In this document: piece by piece, positions 32,950-40,186 of the stretch
Position numbering within the stretch: position 1 is the first letter of the stretch
Layout: every line of letters begins with the position of its first letter
Virus record (IMG/VR): IMGVR_UViG_3300025669_000074
Location: 1 to 42,598 of that record
Source of the DNA: a virus
DNA length: 42,598 nt
Strand: one strand, 5' to 3'
Position numbers and translations under genes: made by a program
Notes under the pieces: generated by a model
Database searches by the model: none
What the model saw: only the letters and a program-made list of their open reading frames with translations
What the model was told of the DNA's origin: nothing

Positions 32950-33183
32950 TTACTCTGTTTGTTTGTAATTAAAATGTTTAATCGTTACTGGTCCTTCTTC
33001 ATTATTTTCTAATGATTCGAACATAGCAGCTATCCTGTTGAATGCTTCGTCTCTGGAAATGTTGTATATTGTAAATGACCGAGTTTTTGCACCCTTGACC
33101 AAAGGATCTTTTATTTGAATTTGTATTCTTTTAACTTCTCTATTTCTGATTCTCAGGTTTACCTTAAATATATATAAAGTCAT
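32950..33183 (-). CDS. First minus-arm gene, small basic protein
   Basis: A 77-residue beta-alpha protein (I-F-K-V-N-L-R-I-R-N-R-E-V-K-R-I-Q) with a basic N-terminal half and acidic middle. A TTTATAAA box lies only ~10 bases before the ATG, so either the message is leaderless and starts further in, or the box belongs to the divergent direction. No family recognised. Confidence 0.55.
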   Translation of the reverse strand: MTLYIFKVNLRIRNREVKRIQIQIKDPLVKGAKTRSFTIYNISRDEAFNRIAAMFESLENNEEGPVTIKHFNYKQTE

Positions 33184-33630
33184 TCCCCTTTATAAACTTT
33201 ATTATTGGAAATTATATACGTCACTAATTTTTTTATTATTCTTCATTTTTGAGCACTGGAGAGAAAGAAAACATTAAAACATTTCTAAAAATATGTGAAA
33301 AACAGATTTAAATGTTTTACTCTCTCATGGTGGGTAAAAATCAATAATAATGAAATTCCTTTATAAAGAAACGATAAATAATAAAATCTTTTTTTTTAAT
33401 ATTATGAATATATGGTACTTTTTCCAAAAAACCTCCCAAAATCTTTTTTAGTTAAAAACGCAAATAATGAAAATAATGAAAAAATCGGACACTCCAAAAA
33501 TAGAAAAGTTTATATATGATGACAGCAGTTTAGTATATATTTAGAGTTTTTTCATTATTTCCTGAAATGGTGATGGAGTACCTAAATCTTTATAAACCTG
33601 GTGATTATGATATATCTTAAAGGTGATAAA
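33184..33630. promoter_or_regulatory. Divergent control region, possible origin
   Basis: No gene is seen in these 447 bases apart from the start of the plus arm. TATA-like boxes: TTTATAAA near 33190, near 33360 and at 33589-33596; TTTATATA at 33509-33516. The 9-mer AAATAATGA is repeated in tandem (33462-33479), and AAATAATGAAAAAA (33471-33484) has a perfect inverted partner at 33547-33560. This is where transcription diverges, a usual place for early promoters, repressor sites or an origin. Confidence 0.55.
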
Positions 33631-34167
33631 ATGAATAAATTTAAAATTGGCGATAAGGTAAAAATAACGAATCTGGGTGGTGTGTATTCTTCATACGAAG
33701 ACTGGGCTAAACAATATGGTTTGTTAAACTGGCAATACTACAAAAGCCCCAAAAAATTCGAGAGAGGTTATGTCGTCGCGATTGGAAAACATTTGAGTGA
33801 TTCGTGTATTATTTGCGCAGTGGAGACCCATACAGGTGTGTATATGTTTAAAGAAGATTGTTTAGAATTGTTAGACAACAAGAAATTAAAACGCGAAGAA
33901 ATATTAGCATTTGCGAGAGCAATGACTACAGATTATTTTGGATTAAATCCGACAATGATATCGTTAATTAATCTGGTTGAGTGTAAACAAAGAGGTTATT
34001 ATTTACAAATAAGATTACCAACATCCAACACTGATTGGACTTTGGGGGCTTTCGATGTCGTTAAAAAAATAGTCGAAAATTATCCTAAGGTGTACCCTGT
34101 GCACTATGATTCGCCAGCGTTCAATAATGACAGATATTTGTATTTATCTTTGACTGGAGTTGAATAA
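33631..34167 (+). CDS. First plus-arm gene, SH3-like N-terminal domain
   Basis: A 178-residue protein from ATG 33631 (AAAGGTGATAAA upstream). An ATG at 33601 would lie across the expected transcript start. F-K-I-G-D-K-V-K-I-T-N-L-G-G-V-Y-S-S-Y-E at 4-23 looks like an SH3/KOW-like beta barrel found in small phage proteins. The C-terminal half is unassigned. Being first after the control region it may be an early regulatory protein, but no DNA-binding motif is seen. Confidence 0.58.
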   Translation: MNKFKIGDKVKITNLGGVYSSYEDWAKQYGLLNWQYYKSPKKFERGYVVAIGKHLSDSCIICAVETHTGVYMFKEDCLELLDNKKLKREEILAFARAMTTDYFGLNPTMISLINLVECKQRGYYLQIRLPTSNTDWTLGAFDVVKKIVENYPKVYPVHYDSPAFNNDRYLYLSLTGVE

Positions 34168-34352
34168 TGAAAATAAAAATAACAATGGCTAACGACGAAA
34201 AGTTCTTTGTTGATAATGACAAATATACAGACATAGAAAAGTGGATATTTAACAACTTTAAAAACGGCGGAAAATGGTTTAGGATTCATGTTGGTTGTAG
34301 TTATGTATTGAACATAGATCAGATTGTGAAAATCGAAGGGGTAGTCGAATGA
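34167..34352 (+). CDS. Small hypothetical protein
   Basis: A 61-residue alpha/beta protein (K-I-K-I-T-M-A-N-D-E-K-F-F, I-E-K-W-I-F-N-N-F-K, I-D-Q-I-V-K-I-E). Start overlaps the previous stop (TAATG). The layout of two strands, helix and strands recalls small phage 'anti-' proteins, but nothing specific is recognised. Confidence 0.55.
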   Translation: MKIKITMANDEKFFVDNDKYTDIEKWIFNNFKNGGKWFRIHVGCSYVLNIDQIVKIEGVVE

Positions 34353-34594
34353 AAAAAATATTATATATTAGTCTCTTGTTAGTGTTATTATTAACTGTTA
34401 ATGGTTGTGTGTTACTTACCGGTGGTTCATATGATTATTCGAAAAGATACTGCCAACCGATAATTAATAACGAACAAATTGATACTCAGTGTTATAGCGA
34501 TTGGTCAACAGGTGGTGTGGTACACCTAGAAGATTGTACCGATGGTAAGAATTATTATGTAGCTGATGCCATTTGTTATGGAGATAGATATTGA
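34349..34594 (+). CDS. Small lipoprotein
   Basis: An 81-residue protein with a clear lipoprotein signal: M-K-K-I, hydrophobic L/V-rich stretch, then V-N-G-C at 17-20. The mature part has five further Cys, which could form disulphides outside the cell. A surface-displayed virus protein made early could block superinfection. ATGA overlap with its upstream neighbour. Confidence 0.68.
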   Translation: MKKILYISLLLVLLLTVNGCVLLTGGSYDYSKRYCQPIINNEQIDTQCYSDWSTGGVVHLEDCTDGKNYYVADAICYGDRY

Positions 34595-34752
34595 ACTCGA
34601 GAATCCTAATCCTATCCGACGAATTCATTCCTACCCGTGTCGAGTTATTCGATAACGGGTCGTTGTTGATACACCAGGGTAAAGATGCAGTGGCATTGGC
34701 GCCCGACGAGTTGATTGAGCTTGCTAAGTTTATTAAGGAGGAGTTAAAATGA
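34591..34752 (+). CDS. Small protein with TTG start
   Basis: A 53-residue frame: TTG at 34591 overlaps the lipoprotein stop, and GGAG lies 8 bases upstream. N-S-R-I-L-I-L-S-D-E-F-I, then beta strands and a helix (A-P-D-E-L-I-E-L-A-K-F-I). It has the same alpha/beta feel as its neighbours. The end K-E-E-L-K is encoded by the ribosome site of the next gene. Confidence 0.65.
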   Translation: MNSRILILSDEFIPTRVELFDNGSLLIHQGKDAVALAPDELIELAKFIKEELK

Positions 34753-34931
34753 ACATGTTTGACGTCGATTGGAACAGAATATCATTTTTATCAGCCGAGA
34801 TTAGAGACATCGAAGAAGAGTCGAACATCGATCTTAGCACTGAGACAATGGATTTATTAGAAAAAGTCGCGGTTCGAAAAATAATACAAATATTATCTTT
34901 GTCCAAGTTTTATAAGGAGGGATTGAAATGA
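34749..34931 (+). CDS. Small helical protein
   Basis: A 60-residue, mostly helical and acidic protein (A-E-I-R-D-I-E-E-E-S-N-I-D-L) with hydrophobic heptads. ATGA overlaps on both sides. Ends K-E-G-L-K, the code for the next gene's AAGGAGGGATTGAAATG. Function unknown. Confidence 0.55.
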   Translation: MNMFDVDWNRISFLSAEIRDIEEESNIDLSTETMDLLEKVAVRKIIQILSLSKFYKEGLK

Positions 34932-35128
34932 CACTATACACAGTAAGTTGCGATGACAAAATTTATTATTCAAAACAACAGATAAGGGACGCATATGTTG
35001 GGGTTGGTATTCGCGGCCGAGTTATAATCAGAGAATTAGAAGTAAGCCCTCACCCCCATTTCACGAAATCGTGGGAAGGATGGGGCTACATTTCAGACGC
35101 GGAATGGACTTTAATGGAGGAAGAATGA
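34928..35128 (+). CDS. Small hypothetical protein
   Basis: A 66-residue beta-rich protein with T-V-S-C-D-D-K-I-Y-Y-S-K-Q-Q-I-R and an aromatic end (W-E-G-W-G-Y-I-S-D-A-E-W). Strong ribosome site. No family recognised. Confidence 0.55.
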   Translation: MTLYTVSCDDKIYYSKQQIRDAYVGVGIRGRVIIRELEVSPHPHFTKSWEGWGYISDAEWTLMEEE

Positions 35129-35358
35129 GAACGATAACATTTGAAGAGAGAAAACAATCGTCTGTGACAACTGACGATTTTTATACATTAGACGAACGAG
35201 TGAGAGAATGTGTCTTAGCCGATGGCACGATTTTGAACGGGACGCACCGTATGAGTGCGTGTTATACTAGTAAATATTGTCCATTTAAGTTAGTAAGAAG
35301 ACCAAGAGATTATAACGCATGCGAACGTCAAGAGTACGTTTTTGAGGTGAAAGAATGA
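35125..35358 (+). CDS. Small hypothetical protein
   Basis: A 77-residue protein using ATG 35125, which overlaps the previous stop (ATGA). An upstream in-frame ATG (35071) would overlap that gene by over 50 bases. Contains four Cys (E-C-V, A-C-Y, Y-C-P, A-C-E) and beta strands; possible zinc site. Unknown function. Confidence 0.55.
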   Translation: MRTITFEERKQSSVTTDDFYTLDERVRECVLADGTILNGTHRMSACYTSKYCPFKLVRRPRDYNACERQEYVFEVKE

Positions 35359-35624
35359 CCGAGCTAAAAACACTCAACGACTTAAAACTAGCGTGTACGT
35401 GTAAATCGAAGTGTACTTGTAAAGAGCCTACAGTCGAGAGGATTCAATACGAGTTGGGCGTTAAATATATTAAAAGGTTGGAAAATGATATACATATAGA
35501 TATAAAATATGTGGGATGGAGTCACGAACTGATAGAAGATATGAAATTAAAAATAATTACGGCTAAAGCGCAAATTGAAATACTTAAACATGTTTTTAAT
35601 TTAACCGAGAAGGATTTAAAATGA
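35355..35624 (+). CDS. Paralogue A of 'E-L-K-T-L-x-D-L' small protein family
   Basis: An 89-residue protein starting M-T-E-L-K-T-L-N-D-L-K, followed by a Cys cluster (A-C-T-C-K-S-K-C-T-C). It ends I-L-K-H-V-F-N-L-T-E-K-D-L-K. The gene at 38845 has the same start and end with a different middle. Zinc binding by the CxCxxxCxC cluster is likely. Confidence 0.6.
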   Translation: MTELKTLNDLKLACTCKSKCTCKEPTVERIQYELGVKYIKRLENDIHIDIKYVGWSHELIEDMKLKIITAKAQIEILKHVFNLTEKDLK

Positions 35625-35899
35625 CTAACAACACAATATTAAAGATGGAGATAGATCTTTTAAAGTTAAAGATACTTGACGCATCTAAGAGAAAAGACGA
35701 AATCAAAGGGTGCGGAAAACGATGTGATGTCACCAGTACTACTATGTTTAATTGCGGGGAAGTTGTCGGCAGAAATTGTTATTGTTATTCTTGTGTTAGA
35801 AAAGTAGAACATATAGCAGACGAAATTTTTGAGTTTCAAAGACAACTTATCGATGTATTACAACAATTCAATGATTTATTAACGGAGGATTTGAAATGA
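35621..35899 (+). CDS. Small Cys-rich helical protein
   Basis: A 92-residue protein. The helical N-terminus is followed by G-C-G-K-R-C-D-V, N-C-G-E-V-V-G-R-N-C-Y-C-Y-S-C (zinc-ribbon-like), then a helix ending D-L-L-T-E-D-L-K. It overlaps both neighbours by ATGA. Unknown function. Confidence 0.58.
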   Translation: MTNNTILKMEIDLLKLKILDASKRKDEIKGCGKRCDVTSTTMFNCGEVVGRNCYCYSCVRKVEHIADEIFEFQRQLIDVLQQFNDLLTEDLK

Positions 35900-36048
35900 A
35901 AACTAACTTATTATGTTGGCTACTTGGTCATAAGTTTATTATCGAACGACAAGAGTATGACAAAAAAACCAAAATAATGTGGACGAGATCTTATTTAAGC
36001 AACCACTGTTCTCGTTGTGGATTAACAAAGAAGGAGTGTAAAAAATGA
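35896..36048 (+). CDS. Small zinc-finger protein, DUF1660-like
   Basis: A 50-residue frame: L-L-C-W-L-L-G-H-K-F at the start and N-H-C-S-R-C-G-L-T-K-K-E-C at the end. It has the same C-x2-x-G-H ... C-x-R-C-G layout as the gene at 28238. Start ATG 35896 overlaps the preceding stop. Confidence 0.62.
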   Translation: MKTNLLCWLLGHKFIIERQEYDKKTKIMWTRSYLSNHCSRCGLTKKECKK

Positions 36049-36392
36049 TATTAGAAGCGATTAAGAAATGGTGGGACAATCAACACGAACAGTGTAAATG
36101 GTGCGGTGTTAGACATAGTAATTATCATGATAAATGTAATGTTTGTTCTGATTTATATTTCTTAACAGAATCGTTGAGTTTTAAAGACGATAAACCACTT
36201 GTGAAACTTGTACAAGACGCGACAATAACTAAACAGTGTATTGCATGTGATATTATTTCGAAAAAAGATTTTGTCAAACTTCGTGATTTAATATTAGCCA
36301 GAGAATTAGCAATTAAACAATCTGACGAAATGAAAAAGAAATTGAAGTTGGCTAAGAATATTAAAGACGTGATGAAAAGGTACCAGAAATGA
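36045..36392 (+). CDS. Zinc-binding helical protein
   Basis: A 115-residue protein. The N-terminal finger C-K-W-C-G-V-R-H-S-N-Y-H-D-K-C-N-V-C is followed by charged helices (E-M-K-K-K-L-K-L-A-K-N-I-K-D-V). C-I-A-C near 75 may be a second half-site. It overlaps neighbours by ATGA. Confidence 0.58.
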   Translation: MILEAIKKWWDNQHEQCKWCGVRHSNYHDKCNVCSDLYFLTESLSFKDDKPLVKLVQDATITKQCIACDIISKKDFVKLRDLILARELAIKQSDEMKKKLKLAKNIKDVMKRYQK

Positions 36393-36523
36393 ATCAATTT
36401 AGGTGTCCAAATTGTGTGTGTAACATAGAAAGTTTAGATGAAGAATGTTTCCTTTTAAAACATATTTATGAATGTACTAACTGCAAAAAAAGATTTGAAA
36501 TACGTGAGAGTAACAAAGAATGA
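36389..36523 (+). CDS. 44-residue zinc ribbon
   Basis: Two metal half-sites: C-P-N-C-V-C at 6-11 and E-C-T-N-C-K-K-R near 30-36. A compact zinc ribbon of a type common in phage and archaeal regulatory proteins. ATG 36389 overlaps the previous stop; the end overlaps the next start. Confidence 0.62.
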   Translation: MNQFRCPNCVCNIESLDEECFLLKHIYECTNCKKRFEIRESNKE

Positions 36524-36786
36524 AACAATGCAAATGTAAAGATTGCGGAATCGAGTTCGAATACGAGTTCGAAATTTCGATTTGCGACAATTGTTTAGAC
36601 AAATACAAAAAGAAAGAGAGTGTTAAAAAGGGGAGACTGTATCAACTAAACGCGGTGTATCGACCATTGGTTGAGACAATGTCGGCGAAAGGTTATTCCC
36701 GGAGAGACATTGCGATAAAATGCAAATGTACGACCCAGCTCTTGACAGAAGCAATGTCAATGTGGGATATAAATGTTAAAAGATAA
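36520..36786 (+). CDS. Zinc ribbon plus HTH-like small protein
   Basis: An 88-residue protein. The N-terminal ribbon is C-K-C-K-D-C-G-I-E-F ... C-D-N-C. The C-terminal half (Y-S-R-R-D-I-A-I-K-C-K-C-T-T-Q-L-L-T-E-A-M) reads like a helix-turn-helix. It could be an early transcription factor, for example for the conserved promoter element. Untested. Confidence 0.6.
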   Translation: MKQCKCKDCGIEFEYEFEISICDNCLDKYKKKESVKKGRLYQLNAVYRPLVETMSAKGYSRRDIAIKCKCTTQLLTEAMSMWDINVKR

Positions 36787-36976
36787 AAATTGTGAACAGT
36801 GTGGTGTGCTGATTTCTTATAAGGAATGGAAAGAAATATCACTAACAGCAACTGATCGGTCGTGGAATCTTAAAAGGTTCTGTTCGCCGCTTTGTAACGG
36901 CCGACATAAACATGAAAAAAACAGACGACGAACTATCATGCCCAATCTGCGACTAATGTTGCCCGCATTAAGATGA
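36773..36976 (+). CDS. Small zinc-finger protein
   Basis: A 67-residue protein with N-C-E-Q-C-G-V-L and R-F-C-S-P-L-C-N-G-R-H-K, an HNH/treble-clef-like arrangement without the catalytic H-N-H that I can see. Basic, Arg-rich end. The start overlaps the previous gene. Possibly nucleic acid binding. Confidence 0.58.
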   Translation: MLKDKNCEQCGVLISYKEWKEISLTATDRSWNLKRFCSPLCNGRHKHEKNRRRTIMPNLRLMLPALR

Positions 36977-37527
36977 AAAAAAAGAATAAAACCGATGTCA
37001 ACGCTGATAATGATTATTGTAAAATCTTTTCTGATGCTGAACAAATAACCCGTTATCACTGCTATTTAAACACAGAGATTGAAGAAGTGCACCATTACCA
37101 TGAGTTGTTAGAAACATTGCGTAAAGCACTACCGACAGATTCCGTGACTATACACATCAACAACTTCGGCGGGTATATGTACACGACACAACAAATACTT
37201 AACCGTATGAACGAATGTAATGCCCCGATAACCACGATTTTAGAAGGTACTGCACGATCCGCGGCATCTATGATATTTTTATCCGGTGATGCTTTAGAAC
37301 TTCACGAAAATTCGACGTTAATGTGCCATTATTATTCCGGAGCTATTACTGGAAAGGGTAACGAAATTGAAACTCAATCTGCTTTTGACAAAAAATATAT
37401 TAAACAACTGTTTAGAGATGTTTACAAAGGATTTTTGTCCAAGAGTGAATTGACACGGTTGTTCAAGGGCGAAGATTTTTGGTTTGACTCGAAACAGATA
37501 AGAACTAGGTTGAAAAAGAAAAAATGA
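36973..37527 (+). CDS. ClpP-like serine protease
   Basis: A 184-residue protein with ClpP-fold motifs: I-N-N-F-G-G-Y (oxyanion-type Gly-Gly, 62-68), catalytic-type Ser96 in G-T-A-R-S-A-A-S, His119 in M-C-H-Y-Y-S-G, and a candidate Asp139. About the length of ClpP. It is in the plus arm, not next to the capsid genes, and the morphogenesis arm already has a prohead protease. So it may degrade host proteins or work with a host AAA+ ATPase. The N-terminal ~30 residues are Lys/Asp-rich. Confidence 0.85.
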   Translation: MKKKNKTDVNADNDYCKIFSDAEQITRYHCYLNTEIEEVHHYHELLETLRKALPTDSVTIHINNFGGYMYTTQQILNRMNECNAPITTILEGTARSAASMIFLSGDALELHENSTLMCHYYSGAITGKGNEIETQSAFDKKYIKQLFRDVYKGFLSKSELTRLFKGEDFWFDSKQIRTRLKKKK

Positions 37528-38321
37528 TATATTCCGACAAAACCGAAATTAAATGTGATCTGTCTAAAAAGAAAATTTTTATTTTTGACATTGACAAAAC
37601 ATTAGCTGAAAGTAAACAAACGATAGAATCCAAAATGTGTTTGATACTGGAAAAGTTAATGGACAAATATCCGGTAGCGTTAATTTCCGGCGGGAAAATC
37701 GAAACTTATAACGACACGTATTTGAAATTTTTAGATGTCAACGAAACGAATTTACATTTATTCCCGACTTCGGGTTCTGGTTATTATAGATACGAAGATG
37801 GAAAACAAGTTAAAGTTTATAGTAAAGAAATTCCAAGTGAAGAAAGAGAAAGAATATTAGACAGTTTCAAAAAGATGTTACAGATAGTTGACTATAAATT
37901 TCCCGAAGAATCATACGGAGAAGTTTTAGAAGATCGTGGAACACAAATAACATTTTCTGCGTTGGGACAGAAAGCGCCTTATTATTTGAAAAAGGTTTGG
38001 GACCCGAAACACGAAAAACGAATGCCTATGCAACGAATATTACAAAACATGTTGCCGAAGTATGATGTTAAGATTGGAGGGTCAACTTCTGTCGATGTGA
38101 CAATGAAGGGTATTAATAAAGGTTATGGTATTAATAAAATTACTGAATACTTAGGTTACGAGATAGACGAAATGTTTTTTGTCGGCGACGATTTATCACC
38201 TGTTGGTAATGATTATCCCGTTCACTTAGAAGGTGTGGATTGTTTACATGTTAGTGATCATTTACAAACATACGACTTTTTACATTGGTTATTATATCCT
38301 ACAGAATATAAAAGTTTATAA
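37524..38321 (+). CDS. HAD-family phosphatase, phosphomannomutase-like
   Basis: A 265-residue protein with HAD motifs: I D-I-D-K-T-L-A (Asp22/Asp24), II L-I-S-G-G-K, and III F-F-V-G-D-D-L-S-P-V-G-N-D. The cap region and length resemble eukaryotic-type phosphomannomutase/HAD IIB enzymes. It acts on a sugar phosphate in the cytoplasm, perhaps for surface glycans; substrate not known. Overlaps the ClpP stop by 4 bases. Confidence 0.85.
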   Translation: MIYSDKTEIKCDLSKKKIFIFDIDKTLAESKQTIESKMCLILEKLMDKYPVALISGGKIETYNDTYLKFLDVNETNLHLFPTSGSGYYRYEDGKQVKVYSKEIPSEERERILDSFKKMLQIVDYKFPEESYGEVLEDRGTQITFSALGQKAPYYLKKVWDPKHEKRMPMQRILQNMLPKYDVKIGGSTSVDVTMKGINKGYGINKITEYLGYEIDEMFFVGDDLSPVGNDYPVHLEGVDCLHVSDHLQTYDFLHWLLYPTEYKSL

Positions 38322-38384
38322 ACATTAAAGAATTAAATATATTTAATTGCATGGTTTTGGAGTGGTTTTCAATTTCCACTCTAA
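38315..38384 (+). promoter_or_regulatory. TATA-type box and leader hairpin before ERCC4 nuclease
   Basis: TTTATAAA at 38315-38322 overlaps the stop of the HAD gene. Expected start is near 38345. A 9-bp hairpin (one G-U) TTGGAGTGG / CCACTCTAA at 38357-38384 would be in the leader. It could end upstream transcripts or control the nuclease message. Confidence 0.5.
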
Positions 38385-38402
38385 ACACTTCCTAATTAAA
38401 AG

Positions 38403-38855
38403 ATGGTGATGATGAATATAATAGTGGACTCGCGAGAGCAAAAGCCGCTTTGGGACGAGAATTGTACAGTTGCTAAGTTAGACGCTGGCGACTATAGTAT
38501 CGAAGGGTACGAGGATTGTTTTTCTATTGAACGTAAAAGCTTGGGCGATTTGTACGGAACTTTCGGTAAGGGTCATAAACGGTTTAGGCGAGAGTTAGAA
38601 AGAGCTGAGAAGTTAGAATATTTTGGGATTGTAATAGAGGGGAGTTACACCGATTGTTTACATAAGAATTTTGTAGGAGCACAATATTCCCGAATGAAGG
38701 GTAAGGTTATCACGGCTATTCTGTTTACTTTACATGTTAAGTATCGAGTACCGTTTTTCTTTGCTAAAGATAGAGAAGAGTCTCGGAAAATTATCAAAGA
38801 GTTAATGAAGGCGTTTATTAAAATGAAAGAAGAGGAAGCTAAAGATGCTGAATGA
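38403..38855 (+). CDS. ERCC4-type endonuclease
   Basis: A 150-residue stand-alone nuclease domain of the XPF/Mus81/Hef type: I-I-V-D-S-R-E-Q-K near the start, G-D-Y-S-I-E, and the active-site S-I-E-R-K-S-L-G-D-L. Cuts branched or forked DNA; likely in virus recombination or replication. No helix-hairpin-helix follows, as in other viral versions. Three in-frame ATGs (38403, 38409, 38412) are possible; GGTGAT at 38405-38410 may be the ribosome site, so the true start is uncertain. Confidence 0.88.
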   Translation: MVMMNIIVDSREQKPLWDENCTVAKLDAGDYSIEGYEDCFSIERKSLGDLYGTFGKGHKRFRRELERAEKLEYFGIVIEGSYTDCLHKNFVGAQYSRMKGKVITAILFTLHVKYRVPFFFAKDREESRKIIKELMKAFIKMKEEEAKDAE

Positions 38856-39177
38856 ATTAAAAACATTGGAAGATTTAGAGCACGGAGAAAAATGTATGAA
38901 TTGTGAAAAGATATTTAGAGTAGGTTTAATAGATGTAGAAGAATTAAGACAAAACATAATCAAGTGGATTAAAACAATCCAAGAAAAGTCTGACACACAT
39001 TGGGCGAGATTAGACAAACATCATTATACTGGGTATGAAAAGATATACGGCGGGAGTCCATTTAGTTGGGAATTAGAAGGAATGAGTTTTGATGATTGGC
39101 ACGAAGCTTCTGACCCACCTGCAGCAATAATGATTTTAAAACACATTTTCAATATAACTGACGAGGAACTAAAATGA
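38845..39177 (+). CDS. Paralogue B of 'E-L-K-T-L-x-D-L' small protein family
   Basis: A 110-residue protein starting M-L-N-E-L-K-T-L-E-D-L, then C-M-N-C, a middle region with Y-E-K-I-Y-G-G-S-P-F-S-W-E-L, and the end I-L-K-H-I-F-N-I-T-D-E-E-L-K. It shares start and end, not middle, with the gene at 35355. The start overlaps the nuclease by 11 bases. Confidence 0.6.
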   Translation: MLNELKTLEDLEHGEKCMNCEKIFRVGLIDVEELRQNIIKWIKTIQEKSDTHWARLDKHHYTGYEKIYGGSPFSWELEGMSFDDWHEASDPPAAIMILKHIFNITDEELK

Positions 39178-40034
39178 CTAACGAACAAAAAGTAATTTGC
39201 TACTACCACAACGACTTAGACGGGATTTGTAGCGCAGCTATTGTGCTAAAGAAATACCCAGAAGCTGAATGTATATCTTGTATGCACGATGTCACGAGAT
39301 GGGACCCAGCTGAGGTTAAAGGCAGTAAGGTTTTCGTGGTCGATTTTGCATTCAAAGATATGGAAATGTTAAACAACCATTGTGATTTAACGTGGATAGA
39401 TCATCATGTAAGCAACATCAGAAATAATAATAAAGACAGTTGGGAAAACAAAGATATTCCCGGTATTAGAAATTTCACAGAAGCAGGTTGTGTGTTAACT
39501 TGGTTGACATTATTCCCGGGTATAACAATTCCAAAACCAGCTTTATTAATAGGCGACCAAGATGTATGGACGCTGAAGTTTGGCGACGAAACTAAACGTT
39601 TTGTAGAAGCAGCTAATTTGTATATAAAGTCGCCAGAAGATATTAGATGGAAGAAATTGTTAGGCGGTTCGAAAGATCACAATTTAATGTTGTTTGATTG
39701 GTATATGTCTGGAAAAGTGTTAGTAAATGCCAGAGAGAACCGGATAAAAAAATTGTTTAAATGTGGCGTCGAAGGAGAATTAAATGGACATAAAACCATG
39801 TTTATAAATTCAGTGGTCGACTTTAGTTATTTAGGTGAATACTGTTATAAAACAAAATCGTACCAGATTGCGTTTATTTGGCAACATGTTAGAGATAAGA
39901 TAGTGGTACATTTACGTAGTAACACTGTTGATGTTGAAAGTATTGCTAAACAGTTAGGTGGTGGTGGACATGAATCTGCGTCTGGGTTTAGTTGTACTTT
40001 AGAAAAATTACTGGAGTTGTTACCACAAAAATGA
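39174..40034 (+). CDS. DHH-family phosphoesterase
   Basis: A 286-residue protein with DHH domain motifs: H-N-D-L-D-G near 12, V-V-D-F-A near 55, and I-D-H-H-V-S near 76. The DHHA1 C-terminal motif G-G-G-G-H-E-S-A-S-G-F lies near 265. Family enzymes hydrolyse short oligoribonucleotides, pAp or cyclic dinucleotides (NrnA-type). In a virus it could clear nano-RNA, or a cyclic nucleotide defence signal; substrate not decidable from sequence. ATGA overlaps with both neighbours. Confidence 0.88.
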   Translation: MTNEQKVICYYHNDLDGICSAAIVLKKYPEAECISCMHDVTRWDPAEVKGSKVFVVDFAFKDMEMLNNHCDLTWIDHHVSNIRNNNKDSWENKDIPGIRNFTEAGCVLTWLTLFPGITIPKPALLIGDQDVWTLKFGDETKRFVEAANLYIKSPEDIRWKKLLGGSKDHNLMLFDWYMSGKVLVNARENRIKKLFKCGVEGELNGHKTMFINSVVDFSYLGEYCYKTKSYQIAFIWQHVRDKIVVHLRSNTVDVESIAKQLGGGGHESASGFSCTLEKLLELLPQK

Positions 40035-40168
40035 AATGTCCTCATTGTAAAAAGAAAATCAAAGAGTTAGAAAATTTAGAAGAAGAGTTAGAAATCGTGT
40101 TAGATGGTTATGACAAAATTCGACAAAACGTCGATAAAATGTTTAAGTTAATGATAGACGATTTATAA
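40031..40168 (+). CDS. Small C-x2-C coiled-coil protein
   Basis: A 45-residue frame starting M-K-C-P-H-C-K-K-K-I, then one long charged helix. The ATG at 40031 overlaps the DHH stop. One Cys pair only, so zinc binding would need a dimer. Ends in a TATA-type box. Confidence 0.58.
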   Translation: MKCPHCKKKIKELENLEEELEIVLDGYDKIRQNVDKMFKLMIDDL

Positions 40169-40169
40169 A
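40162..40169 (+). promoter_or_regulatory. TATA-type box for nucleotidyltransferase-radical SAM block
   Basis: TTTATAAA overlaps the stop codon of the preceding gene, as at 38315. The expected start is near 40192, at the beginning of the structured leader. It should drive the nucleotidyltransferase, radical SAM and Ser-rich-tag genes. Confidence 0.5.
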
Positions 40170-40186
40170 AATTAATAATTACATTC

